Source: JAWKIW01 sp046331175 (lineage in GTDB: Bacteria; Actinomycetota; Acidimicrobiia; Acidimicrobiales; Acidimicrobilacustridaceae). Taken from it: a DNA stretch of 64,000 nucleotides. The translations under genes and the position numbers were made by a program. The DNA lies in assembly GCA_046331175.1 (NCBI GenBank), contig JAXLRI010000005.1, positions 62,001 through 126,000 of the forward strand, written 5' to 3'. Each line of letters begins with the position of its first letter. The stretch's first letter is position 1. The notes under the pieces are model-generated. The model saw only the letters and a list, made by a program, of their open reading frames with translations. It had not been told where the DNA came from and ran no database searches. This document shows positions 1 to 7,228 of this stretch, one piece after another.

Positions 1-2
1 CG

Positions 3-1337
3 ATGCGGGGACCCATCGCCACCCACCGCGGCCGCGTCGGTCTCGAGTGGGCGGCCGTGCTCAGCGCCGTGGGGCTGGGTGTGGCGTGGGCCACCACCAG
101 CGGCCTGGCGCCGTGGCTCTACCACTACGGCTTCTTCGTCTGCGGCGTGGCGTCCACCGTCGTCATCGCCGCCATCACCCACCCCCGGATCGGCCCGGTC
201 GGCCGGGTGCTGCAGGTCGCGCCCCTGCGGTGGCTCGGGCTCATCTCCTACGGCCTCTACCTGTGGCACTGGCCCGTGTACGTGGTGCTCAACCGCGAGC
301 GCGTCGGCGTCGACGGGATCGCCCTGCTCGCCGTGCGTCTCGCGGTCAGCCTGGCCTTCGCCGTCGTCTCGTACTTCGTCCTCGAGCTGCCGATCCGCCG
401 GGACGGGTTGGCGGCCTGGCGCCGTCCCGTCCTCCAGCCGGTCGCCGCGGTGCTCGCCGTGGTGGCGGTGCTCGCCGTCACGGCCGGGGCGACCGAGCGG
501 ACCGACCTGACCGCGGTCGGCAGCGGCCCCGATGCCACCCTGGCACCGGTCGCCACGTTCTCACCCGCCCCCGGCGACCTCGCCACCGCGCCGCCCACCA
601 CGGTCGACCCCACCGCCGATCCGCGCGCCGAGGCCGACCAGCCCGTGGCGCGGCCGACGGGTCGGCCGGCCCGGCTGATGCTCGTGGGCGACTCGGTGCC
701 GCTCCGCCTCGGTGAGAGCCTCGACAAGCTGAGCGGCGAGCTCGGCCTGGTGGTGGCCAACCGGGCGCTGCCGGCGTGCTCGCTCGGCGACGGGCCCCAC
801 CGCTACCGCTACGAGGGCTACCGGGTCGACCAGGAGAAGCCGGTCTGCCGCCAGGCCTTCGCCATGTGGGCCGACGACGTCCCGGCCTTCCGCCCCGACG
901 CGGTGGTGCTCACCTACGGCGGTCCGCCCCAGGGCGATCGCGAGGTCGACGGTGCCTTCTACGACCTGTGCGATCCGGTGCACCTCTCGTGGTACCGCCA
1001 ACAGGTCGACCGCAGCATCGACATCCTCTCGTCGACCGGGGCGGTGGTCTTCCTCGCGACGTCCGCGTACAGCCGGTTCCCGTGGATGCCCCGCGACTAC
1101 GACCGCCGCACCGACTGCATCAACGAGGTGTACCGACAGGCGGCGGCGGCGCGCCCCGCCTCGGTGGCGCGCGTGCTGCCGCTGGGGGAGTGGGCCTGCC
1201 CGCCTGCGACCAAGCCCGAGTGCGTCGGCCGCATCGACGGCGTGGACCTGCGCGAGGACGGCGTGCACTACGAGCACGCCGGCGCCGACCTCGCCTCCCG
1301 GTGGATCGCCGCCCACGTGTTCACGCCCCCGACCTGA
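3..1337 (+). CDS. Acyltransferase 3 / SGNH O-acetylase, 5'-truncated by window edge
   Basis: This looks like the C-terminal part of an OafA-type membrane O-acyltransferase, which acetylates cell-surface sugars. The first 130 or so visible residues hold several hydrophobic helices, including the family signature YGLYLWHWPV near residue 82 and YFVLELPIRR near 120. One more helix follows near 145-165, then a Pro/Thr-rich linker. From about residue 225 there is an SGNH domain with block I GDS (about 229-231) and a block V DGVH motif near 420, probably exposed outside the membrane. A full-length protein of this class has about 10 helices, so the N-terminal half lies upstream of the window; the ATG at position 3 is probably internal. 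The SGNH part resembles the lipoprotein at 7229-8080, so the two may be paralogues. The stop is followed by a second TGA 11 bases later. Confidence 0.8.
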   Translation: MRGPIATHRGRVGLEWAAVLSAVGLGVAWATTSGLAPWLYHYGFFVCGVASTVVIAAITHPRIGPVGRVLQVAPLRWLGLISYGLYLWHWPVYVVLNRERVGVDGIALLAVRLAVSLAFAVVSYFVLELPIRRDGLAAWRRPVLQPVAAVLAVVAVLAVTAGATERTDLTAVGSGPDATLAPVATFSPAPGDLATAPPTTVDPTADPRAEADQPVARPTGRPARLMLVGDSVPLRLGESLDKLSGELGLVVANRALPACSLGDGPHRYRYEGYRVDQEKPVCRQAFAMWADDVPAFRPDAVVLTYGGPPQGDREVDGAFYDLCDPVHLSWYRQQVDRSIDILSSTGAVVFLATSAYSRFPWMPRDYDRRTDCINEVYRQAAAARPASVARVLPLGEWACPPATKPECVGRIDGVDLREDGVHYEHAGADLASRWIAAHVFTPPT

Positions 1338-1354
1338 CCGGCACCTGACCGGCG
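1333..1354 (+). repeat. Tandem 11-bp repeat over the stop codon
   Basis: Two copies of CCTGACCGGC(A/G) lie end to end. The first holds the stop codon of the acyltransferase gene and the second holds another TGA in a different frame. See the similar arrays at 13533-13565 and 40005-40037. Confidence 0.6.
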
Positions 1355-1429
1355 CGGCCGGCGCCTCCAGCGGATGGTGTGACGACCGCCACCGCAGGCC
1401 GCGGCCGGGGCCCAACGGAGCCCGATCGT

Positions 1430-1443
1430 GGGACCTAGGACCC
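1430..1443. promoter_or_regulatory. Imperfect palindrome upstream of the GTPase operon
   Basis: GGGACCTAGGACCC lies about 140 bases before the first gene of the 1581-7003 operon, in a 243-base gap. Its two halves match with one mismatched pair. It resembles in outline the GGGAC...GTCCC type of actinobacterial operator, but I cannot tie it to a regulator. The rest of the gap (1338-1580) shows no gene. Confidence 0.2.
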
Positions 1444-1580
1444 TCGGCCGGACCAGGTGGTTGCGCCGACAACCTTCGTGAGGACGAGCCGCTCCGGGTC
1501 GTGGTGGGGACCAGGACCTCCCGGAGCGTGACGAAGCGGGCACCGGTGCACGCCGATGCCGGCTGGAGCGGAGGCGACGG

Positions 1581-2096
1581 ATGCCAACGATCACCACCAC
1601 GGTGGTCAGCCGGGTCGGCACGGCCGCCGGGCCCGACGAGCCCGGAGCCCTCGGGCGCCGGATCGAGGAGGCGGCCCGGATCCCGGGCACGGCTCGACTG
1701 CGCACCGAGCGGCAGAACTCCGACGATCGCGAGGCCGATGCGCTGGCCCGCCGCGTCGCCCGGGATCCGGGTGACACCCGGGTGCACGTCGAGCGGGTGA
1801 ACCTCGCCCTCGCCGACGGCGACGCCGAGGCCGCCTACGGCGCCCTGGTCGATCTGTTCATCGCCCTCGGCCGGCGCGGGCGCGGCGTGCGCCAGCGGCT
1901 GGCCGGCGGTGTCCGCTTCCTGATCGGCGAGGAGCGCTACCAGGCGGTGGTGGCCCACCTCGACGACGGCCTGGCCGCCAACGACCCCCTGCCGCCGGCG
2001 GCCAGCTCGGTGCTGAGCACCGGCGTCTGCGGCCGGCGAGAGGTGGTCACCGACCTCGGCCGACCGTCCCCCACGACGAGCTGGAGGGAGGCCTGA
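1581..2096 (+). CDS. Helical-repeat protein of unknown function, first gene of GTPase operon
   Basis: I do not recognise this 171-residue protein. The middle (about 50-150) is predicted to be all helix, with alternating Ala/Leu and charged positions (RDPGDTRVHVERVNLALADGD, then LVDLFIALGRRGRG) that look like one or two TPR-type hairpins; helical repeats of this sort usually bind other proteins. There is no signal peptide or membrane segment, so it should be cytosolic. The start is well supported: GGAGG sits seven bases before ATG. The stop is one base from the next ATG (2098), so it is probably co-transcribed and coupled with the receiver-like gene. By context it would be a scaffold or adaptor for the GTPase system, which is inference. 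Confidence 0.55.
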   Translation: MPTITTTVVSRVGTAAGPDEPGALGRRIEEAARIPGTARLRTERQNSDDREADALARRVARDPGDTRVHVERVNLALADGDAEAAYGALVDLFIALGRRGRGVRQRLAGGVRFLIGEERYQAVVAHLDDGLAANDPLPPAASSVLSTGVCGRREVVTDLGRPSPTTSWREA

Positions 2097-2097
2097 C

Positions 2098-3771
2098 ATG
2101 ACCACGACCCCCGCCCCCGCGGTCGGCGTCGCCGTCATCGGCTTCGACCCCCGCAACCAGGCCGCCATCGAGCTGTTCTTCGACGGTCCCTGCCACGGAC
2201 GCTTCCGGTCCGTGGATCCCGTCGCCGATCCCGACGGCGCGCGCGCCGTGCTCATCGACGTCGACTCCCCGGTCGGGCGGGCCGCCCTCGAGGAGCGGGT
2301 CGCCGCCGGCGGCCGCGCGCCCGCGATCGCCGTGTCCCTCGACGCCGACGAGGTCACCGGCGTCACCATGCTGCGCAAGCCGCTCAAGCTCGACGACCTG
2401 CGCCACGCCCTGGACCGCATCATCCCGCTGCCGGGGACCGACGACGCCGTGTGGGGCCGCCGGTTCGACGGCTCCGGTGGCGACGGCGCCCGGGCCACCG
2501 ATGGCGCCCCGTCGTCGAGCGAGGCCGCCTCGGGGGCGGGGGAGCGGCCGGCCCCGCCCCGGTGGGACGCCGATCCCCGCCGGTCGGCCCCGCCCCGCTG
2601 GGACGCCGAGCCGGCGTCCCGACCGGAGCGCGCCGCCCCGCCCCGCTGGGACGCCGAGCCGGCGCCCCGGGCGCCCCGCCCGGCTCCGCGCTGGGACGCG
2701 ACCCCCGACGTCCTGCCGACCCGGCCCGTGGTCGAGCCGTCCTCGTCGGCGGGTTCCGCCGTGCCGGCGCCGGCCGCGGGCGGGCCGCTCCCGGCGGCCC
2801 GCCCGGCGGACCTCCCCCGGGCGACGGGCACCGAGCGCCGCTTCGCCGCCCCCTGGTCGGAGTGGGAGGGGGCCAAGGACCTGCGCCGCATCGAGCGCCG
2901 CGAGCAGGTGCGCCAGGAGAAGCTGGCGGCCGCCGCCGGCCGGTCGGACCGACCGGCCCGGCTCGTCGACCCCGCCGAGGCCGCGGCCCGGCGGATCCGC
3001 GACGACTCGCTGCGCCAGGACGCCGCCCGCTCGGACCGGTCCACCCACCACGTGGCCGTGCTGCTCGACGAGCAGGCCCTGCAGGCCTACGTCGGCGCCG
3101 CCGGCGACATCGACCCCGCGGACCCCGCCCAGGTGGCCCGGGCCACCTACCACCCCGACGAGCAGCTGCAGGGCGTGCTCGAGGCCGCCCTCCGCCGGGC
3201 CGTCGTCGACGACGCCCCGGTGCGGGTGTGGGGCGACTGGGGCGAGCTGCGGATCGACCCCAAGAGCCGCACGGTCGTGTCGTCGGGTCCGCTCGACGAC
3301 CTGCGACCGCTGTGCCACGGCAAGGTCGACCCGGCCCGCTTCCACGTCGAGACCCTGCCCCCGGTGCCGATCGAGCATCCCGACGACGTCACGCTCGTCC
3401 ACGGCTGGCACGCCCTCGCGTGGGACGTGGCGCTGTGGTGCTCGCGGGGCCGCATCCCGGCCGGCACCGACCTGCACGCGCCGATCGTGCTCGAGCACTG
3501 GCCCGACCTGACCCGCCTGACCATCACGCCCCACGCCGTGCGCATCGTGGCGGCGTGGATGCACGAGCCCCGGTCGCTCGTCGACCTCGCCGCCGCCCTC
3601 GAGGTCGAGCAGCGGTCGGTGTTCGCCGTCTACAGCGCCGCCCGGGCCATCGGCCTGGCCCGCCCCGGCGGCCTGGCCCACCTGCCTCCGCCACCGGTGC
3701 CGGTCACCCGGCCCGAGGGCGACGAGGCCCGGTTCATCGGCCGGCTCCTGAAGCGGCTGCGCAAGGGCTGA
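2098..3771 (+). CDS. Receiver-like scaffold protein of the MglA-type GTPase operon
   Basis: This is a 557-residue, three-part cytosolic protein. Residues 1-115 look like a response-regulator receiver fold: a strand ending in VLIDVDS, where the phospho-accepting Asp would be, and a late LRKPLKLDDL that matches the conserved Lys-Pro of receivers. Residues 115-310 are a Pro/Arg/Ala-rich linker with four PRWDA repeats. Residues 318-557 form a globular region with a winged-helix-like end (ITPHAVRIVAAWMHEPRSLVDL). Proteins of this layout occur beside MglA/CvnD-like GTPases, and the next gene here is such a GTPase, 10 bases on. A role in linking phosphorylation or protein docking to the GTPase is inferred. 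GGAGGG before the ATG sets the start. Confidence 0.6.
   Translation: MTTTPAPAVGVAVIGFDPRNQAAIELFFDGPCHGRFRSVDPVADPDGARAVLIDVDSPVGRAALEERVAAGGRAPAIAVSLDADEVTGVTMLRKPLKLDDLRHALDRIIPLPGTDDAVWGRRFDGSGGDGARATDGAPSSSEAASGAGERPAPPRWDADPRRSAPPRWDAEPASRPERAAPPRWDAEPAPRAPRPAPRWDATPDVLPTRPVVEPSSSAGSAVPAPAAGGPLPAARPADLPRATGTERRFAAPWSEWEGAKDLRRIERREQVRQEKLAAAAGRSDRPARLVDPAEAAARRIRDDSLRQDAARSDRSTHHVAVLLDEQALQAYVGAAGDIDPADPAQVARATYHPDEQLQGVLEAALRRAVVDDAPVRVWGDWGELRIDPKSRTVVSSGPLDDLRPLCHGKVDPARFHVETLPPVPIEHPDDVTLVHGWHALAWDVALWCSRGRIPAGTDLHAPIVLEHWPDLTRLTITPHAVRIVAAWMHEPRSLVDLAAALEVEQRSVFAVYSAARAIGLARPGGLAHLPPPPVPVTRPEGDEARFIGRLLKRLRKG
2554..2709 (+). repeat. Four PRWDA protein repeats in the scaffold linker
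   Basis: Within the scaffold gene, residues about 153-204 carry PPRWDADP, PPRWDAEP, PPRWDAEP and APRWDATP, spaced 11 to 17 residues apart. A lone aromatic in a proline/arginine linker repeated this way looks like a short docking motif. Confidence 0.75.
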
Positions 3772-3781
3772 GGGAGGCGAC

Positions 3782-4321
3782 GTGAGCCACTACAAGATCC
3801 TGTTCACCGGACCGGTCGGGGCGGGCAAGACCACCGCCATCCGATCGCTGGCCGACGAGCTGCCGGTCTCGACCGACGAGCGGGCCAGCGACGACACCCG
3901 CTACCGCAAGGCCAACACGACCGTGGCCATGGACTACGGCGTCATGCGCCTCGCCGACGGGGAGCAGCTGCACCTGTACGGCACGCCCGGCCAGGAGCGC
4001 TTCGACTTCATGTGGGAGATCCTGCAGGTCGGGGCGCTGGGGTTGGTCGTCCTGGTCGACAACGCCATGGAGGACCCGATCGGCGACGCCCGGTTCTTCG
4101 TCGACACCTACCGCGACTTCATCGACCGGACCAAGGTGGCCATCGGGGTGACCCGGGTCGACCTGCGCCCGACGCCGACCATCGAGGAGTACCACGAGGC
4201 CCTGGCCGACCTCGGCCTGCGGGCGCCGATCTTCACCGTCGACGCCCGGGTGCGGGCCGATGTGGCCCTCCTCGTGGAGTCGCTCCTGTTCTCGCTCGAC
4301 CCCGGCCTGGAGGTGGCATGA
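3782..4321 (+). CDS. Small Ras-like GTPase (MglA/CvnD family)
   Basis: A 179-residue single-domain GTPase of the bacterial MglA/CvnD type, the likely switch of this operon. The P-loop is GPVGAGKTT at residues 10-18. Switch I is the NTTVAMDYG stretch at 45-53, and switch II is GTPGQERF at 67-74 followed by the FMWEIL typical of the family. Two changes are clear: the G3 Asp of DxxG is Gly67, as in CvnD proteins, and the G4 NKxD motif reads TRVD. In relatives such GTPases work with roadblock proteins that act as GTPase-activating partners; two such proteins are encoded directly downstream. GTG start with GGGAGG nine bases upstream. The stop overlaps an ATG (ATGA) that opens a 38-codon ORF. Confidence 0.88.
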   Translation: MSHYKILFTGPVGAGKTTAIRSLADELPVSTDERASDDTRYRKANTTVAMDYGVMRLADGEQLHLYGTPGQERFDFMWEILQVGALGLVVLVDNAMEDPIGDARFFVDTYRDFIDRTKVAIGVTRVDLRPTPTIEEYHEALADLGLRAPIFTVDARVRADVALLVESLLFSLDPGLEVA

Positions 4322-4434
4322 GCTCCACGGCGCGATCCAGGCCGAGCCGGCCGAGCCGAGCGAGTCGGCCGAGCCGAGCGAGTCGGCCGAGCCGAGCGAT
4401 CGACCGATCCACGACCCGGCGGAGGGAGCCGTGA
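4318..4434 (+). CDS. Possible 38-codon coupling ORF with SRP-A repeats
   Basis: A short ORF starts by ATGA overlap with the GTPase stop and ends by GTGA overlap with the start of the next gene. The 38-residue product is very basic and consists largely of SRPSRA repeats, encoded by an 18-bp unit (see repeat at 4339-4400). It has no hydrophobic stretch and no recognisable domain. It may only keep ribosomes moving through the gap, so that the next gene is translated in step with the GTPase. It may equally be untranslated spacer, because the next gene has its own good ribosome binding site. The overlaps at both ends are directly visible; translation is inference. Confidence 0.35.
   Translation: MSSTARSRPSRPSRASRPSRASRPSRAIDRSTTRRREP
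4339..4400 (+). repeat. 18-bp tandem repeat between two operon genes
   Basis: The unit GAGCCGAGCGAGTCGGCC is repeated about two and a half times, with a shorter GAGCCGGCC variant in front. It fills the otherwise 109-base gap between the GTPase stop and the GTG at 4431 and encodes the Ser-Arg-Pro repeats of the small ORF. Confidence 0.75.
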
Positions 4435-5129
4435 CCGTGACCGAGACCCCGACCGAGACCCCGATGCCGTCGGCCGACCCGACGGTGGTGGCCGACCGCT
4501 ACCGCCTCGAGACCGGCCTGTTCCTGCGACCAACCCCGGCGGGGGCCTACTACGCGGTGTGCGGGCCCGAGCCCGACCCGGCGCGCCGCCTGCTGCTGGC
4601 GCTGATGGCCGAGCCGGTCGCCCCGGCCCTCACCGTCGGCGCCGTGCGCGCCTGGACCGGCGAGGACGACGACGTCGCCGCGGTCGAGGTGCTGGTGCGG
4701 GCCCAGGACCGCGGCTGGATCGAGGGCTGGTCCGAGGCGTCGTTCGCCGAGACCGAGTCCCTCGAGGTGGTCCTGCCCCGCCTGCTCCCGGCCCTGTCCA
4801 GCACCGGCATGGCCCTGCTCGCCGACGACCAGGGCTTCGCGGTGAGCGCCCACGGCTTCGACGACCAGGCCGCCGAGGAGCTGTCGGCCCTGTCGGCCGA
4901 CCTCGCCATCCTGCACGCCCGCCACCGCAGCCTGCTGCACCGCAACACCAGCCTCGAGACCTCGGCGTGGGCGCTCGTCGATGCCGTGGGCAACTCCCAG
5001 GTCGGGTTCTGGCCGCTGTTCATCGGCGACCACCGCTTCGTGCTGGTCATCGGTGGCGTGCCCCGCACCAACCACCCGTTGCTGACCGACCTCATCTGGA
5101 CCCTGACCATCCGCTACGGCGACGACTGA
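4431..5129 (+). CDS. Roadblock/LC7-like protein, large form
   Basis: This 232-residue cytosolic protein has a variable N-terminal half and a C-terminal half that reads as a roadblock/LC7-like fold. Residues about 115-232 run LLPALSSTGMALLADDQGF, two helices, then a strand pair (WPLFIGDHRFVLVIGG) and a last helix (LLTDLIWTLTI). Roadblock proteins dimerise and control MglA-like GTPases. The reading frame is open further upstream, but GTG at 4431 is preferred: GGAGGG stands five bases before it, and upstream residues are only repeat-encoded Ser/Pro/Glu. It lies between the GTPase and a second, canonical roadblock gene. The roadblock call rests on fold pattern only. Confidence 0.6.
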   Translation: MTVTETPTETPMPSADPTVVADRYRLETGLFLRPTPAGAYYAVCGPEPDPARRLLLALMAEPVAPALTVGAVRAWTGEDDDVAAVEVLVRAQDRGWIEGWSEASFAETESLEVVLPRLLPALSSTGMALLADDQGFAVSAHGFDDQAAEELSALSADLAILHARHRSLLHRNTSLETSAWALVDAVGNSQVGFWPLFIGDHRFVLVIGGVPRTNHPLLTDLIWTLTIRYGDD

Positions 5130-5276
5130 TCGCCCACCAGGCCATCTCGGCCGCCGCCGGCCGACCTGGCCGCGTGCCGACCGACCACCCCTGACCCACC
5201 GAACGACCACCTGTTGCTCCACCGCCCGGGATCGACGACCCGACCGCCGGTGGCCCACCACCAAGGAGATGCGCAC

Positions 5277-5639
5277 ATGCGTGAAGACATGCTCTCGTCG
5301 ATCCTGCACGAGCTGAACGGCACCTCGGCCGACATCGAGGCCTCGGCGGTCATCTCGACCGACGGCCTGATGATGGCGGCCCTGCTGCCCCAGGGGCTCG
5401 ACCAGGACCGGGTCGGCGCCATGAGCGCCGCCATGCTGTCGCTCGGCGACCGCACCTCCAACGAGCTCGCCCGCGGCACGCTCGACCAGGTCCTCATCAA
5501 GGGCGAGAACGGCTACGTGCTGATGGCCCACGCCGGCGAGGAGGCGGTGGTCACCGTGCTGGCCAAGCCGTCGGCCAAGCTCGGCCTCATCTTCCTCGAC
5601 GTCAAGCGCGCCGCCGAGGGCATCTCGAAGCTCATCTGA
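5277..5639 (+). CDS. Roadblock/LC7 domain protein (MglB-like)
   Basis: A 120-residue protein that is almost all one roadblock/LC7 domain. The pattern is typical: helix LSSILHELN, strand ASAVISTDGLMMAALLP, long helix GAMSAAMLSLGDRTSNEL, then strands LDQVLIKGENGYVLMAHA and EAVVTVLA, and a final helix. MglB-type proteins are dimers that bind small GTPases and stimulate GTP hydrolysis; the GTPase at 3782 is the obvious partner. AAGGAG stands nine bases before the ATG at 5277. The 147-base gap before it shows no other gene. The PAS protein follows 55 bases on. Confidence 0.85.
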   Translation: MREDMLSSILHELNGTSADIEASAVISTDGLMMAALLPQGLDQDRVGAMSAAMLSLGDRTSNELARGTLDQVLIKGENGYVLMAHAGEEAVVTVLAKPSAKLGLIFLDVKRAAEGISKLI

Positions 5640-5694
5640 CGATGCCCGAGCCCCACGAGATGCCCGCGCCCGACGCCACCCCGAGGAGGACCCC

Positions 5695-6186
5695 ATGACC
5701 GCCACCGCCACGCTGCCCGACATGGACCTCGCCGACATCGTCGGCGACCACGTCGAGCACACCCTGACCTACCACGACGGCACGACTCGAACCGTCTACG
5801 TCACCGAGGTCGAGACGCCGTTCCCCGACGGCAAGCTCATCGTCTCGCGGACCGACCCCGACGGCATCATCACCATGGTGAACCAGTCCTTCGTGGACAT
5901 GTCGGGCTACACCGAGGACGAGCTGATGGGGGCGCCGCACCACATCCTGCGCCACCCCGACATGCCGCCGGCCGCCTTCAAGGGACTGTGGGACACCCTC
6001 GCCGAGGGCCAGAAGTGGCACGGCTACGTGAAGAACCTCCGCCGCGACGGCGGCTTCTACTGGGTGTACGCCACCGTGATCCCGAACGTCCGCAACGGCG
6101 AGCTCGTCGGCTACACGTCGGTGCGCCGCAAGCCGGCCCGGGCCAAGGTCGACGAGGCCGCCGCCCTGTACCCGACCCTGTTCTGA
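5695..6186 (+). CDS. Aer-type PAS domain sensor protein
   Basis: A 163-residue single PAS domain protein. Residues 48-150 follow the aerotaxis-receptor (Aer) PAS pattern closely: LIVSRTDPDGIITMVNQSFVDMSGY, then ELMGAPHHILRHPDMPPAAFKGLW and a WHGYVKNLRRDGGFYWVYATV strand. In Aer this domain binds FAD and reports redox state; whether this one holds a flavin cannot be told from sequence. There is no methyl-accepting, kinase or membrane segment, so it must signal through a partner, presumably the GTPase/roadblock set encoded just upstream. GAGGAGG lies a few bases before the ATG. The N-terminal 45 residues are acidic and unrecognised. Confidence 0.82.
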   Translation: MTATATLPDMDLADIVGDHVEHTLTYHDGTTRTVYVTEVETPFPDGKLIVSRTDPDGIITMVNQSFVDMSGYTEDELMGAPHHILRHPDMPPAAFKGLWDTLAEGQKWHGYVKNLRRDGGFYWVYATVIPNVRNGELVGYTSVRRKPARAKVDEAAALYPTLF

Positions 6187-6253
6187 CGGTGACCGCACCG
6201 GCCCACCACCGACCGCCGAGGCGACCCGGCTCGCCGCGCCCAGGAGCACCCAC

Positions 6254-7003
6254 ATGACCTACCAGTTCACCGTCAGCCCCGACTTCGCCCCCGACCTCAT
6301 CTCGTCGTGGTTCGTGTTCAACACCTGGCTGCAGAACACCACCAACGACCACGTCCACCTCGAGCTGTTCGACGACTTCGTGACCCAGCGCGCCGCCGTC
6401 GACGCCGGCAAGGTCGACCTCATCTACGCCAACCCCTACGACGCCGCCATGCTCGTGCGGGAGAAGGGCTTCGTGCCCATCGCCAAGCCGATCGCCAAGC
6501 CCGACGAGGCGGTCGTGGCGGTGCCCGAGGAGTCGGCGGCCCACGACGTCGAGGACCTCGCCCCCGGCACCCGCATCGTGTCCACCGACGACCCCGACGT
6601 GAACATGATGGGGATGATCATGCTCGAGCCGGCCCAGCTCGACGCGTCGAACACCGAGAGCCGCCACGCCGCCACCTACGTCCTCGTGGCCAAGGCGCTG
6701 ATCAACGGCGACGCCGACGTCGGCTTCTTCCTGAAGGAGGCCTTCGACAAGCTGTCGGGCCTCGTCCGGCGCCAGCTGCGCCCGCTCGTGACCAGCCAGA
6801 TCCACGTGATCAGCCACTGCCTGCTGGCGGGCCCCGAGCTGGCCGACGACCGCGAGTCGCTGCAGGCGTTGCTGGTCGGCATGACCGGCGACCCGAAGGG
6901 CGCGTCGGTCGTGGAGGGCCTCGGCTTCACCGGGTGGGAGCCGGTCGAGCTCGAGGAGATGGAGTTCATGATCGACCTCATGGACACCCTGGTCGCCGAC
7001 TGA
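6254..7003 (+). CDS. PhnD-like ligand-binding protein without export signal
   Basis: A 249-residue periplasmic-binding-protein fold of the phosphate/phosphonate (PhnD) type. Visible family marks are VDLIYANPYDAAMLV (about 56-70), the hinge strand TRIVSTDDPDVN near 112, and the C-terminal GWEPVELEEMEFM. Exported PhnD proteins begin with a signal peptide or lipobox; this one starts MTYQFTVSPDFAPDLISSW and has none, and no ABC permease or ATPase gene is near. It therefore probably works in the cytosol as a ligand sensor for the operon, which is inference. GGAGCACCCAC ATG gives a reasonable start. A strong hairpin follows the stop, so this is likely the last gene of the operon. Confidence 0.75.
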   Translation: MTYQFTVSPDFAPDLISSWFVFNTWLQNTTNDHVHLELFDDFVTQRAAVDAGKVDLIYANPYDAAMLVREKGFVPIAKPIAKPDEAVVAVPEESAAHDVEDLAPGTRIVSTDDPDVNMMGMIMLEPAQLDASNTESRHAATYVLVAKALINGDADVGFFLKEAFDKLSGLVRRQLRPLVTSQIHVISHCLLAGPELADDRESLQALLVGMTGDPKGASVVEGLGFTGWEPVELEEMEFMIDLMDTLVAD

Positions 7004-7022
7004 CCGCGGTGGGGCCTCCGGG

Positions 7023-7068
7023 CCGGACCCGACGACGCTCGTCCTCCTCCCTGTCGTCGTCGGGCCGG
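7023..7068 (+). terminator. Hairpin after the GTPase operon
   Basis: Perfect 10-bp arms CCCGACGACG and CGTCGTCGGG are extended by CCGG pairs past one bulged A. The loop is 17 bases and no T-run follows. The position 20 bases after the last stop of the operon fits a terminator. Confidence 0.55.
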
Positions 7069-7154
7069 TCGGGTGGCGGCGGTCGGGTCGGTGGGGGCCG
7101 ACGCCGTCGGGGTCGTCGGGGTTCCTCCGGGGTCCTCCGGGGTCCTCGGGCGCC

Positions 7155-7200
7155 GGTCTCGGCGCGACACGCCCGGCGGTCTCGGCGCGACGCGCCCGGC
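7155..7200. repeat. Two 23-bp direct repeats
   Basis: A 23-bp unit beginning GGTCTCGGCGCGAC occurs twice in a row with one base difference, just before the SGNH lipoprotein gene. The 225-base gap 7004-7228 otherwise holds only the hairpin and a GGGGTCCTCC repeat. Confidence 0.6.
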
Positions 7201-7228
7201 GGTCGTGGCGCCGGTAGCGTGACCGGCC

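Noticed and set aside
561..3044. Long open frame on the minus strand opposite the scaffold gene
   Set aside because: It reads as Arg/Gly/Ala-rich nonsense without domains, as expected from the antisense of GC-rich codons; the plus-strand gene has good starts and clear domain patterns.
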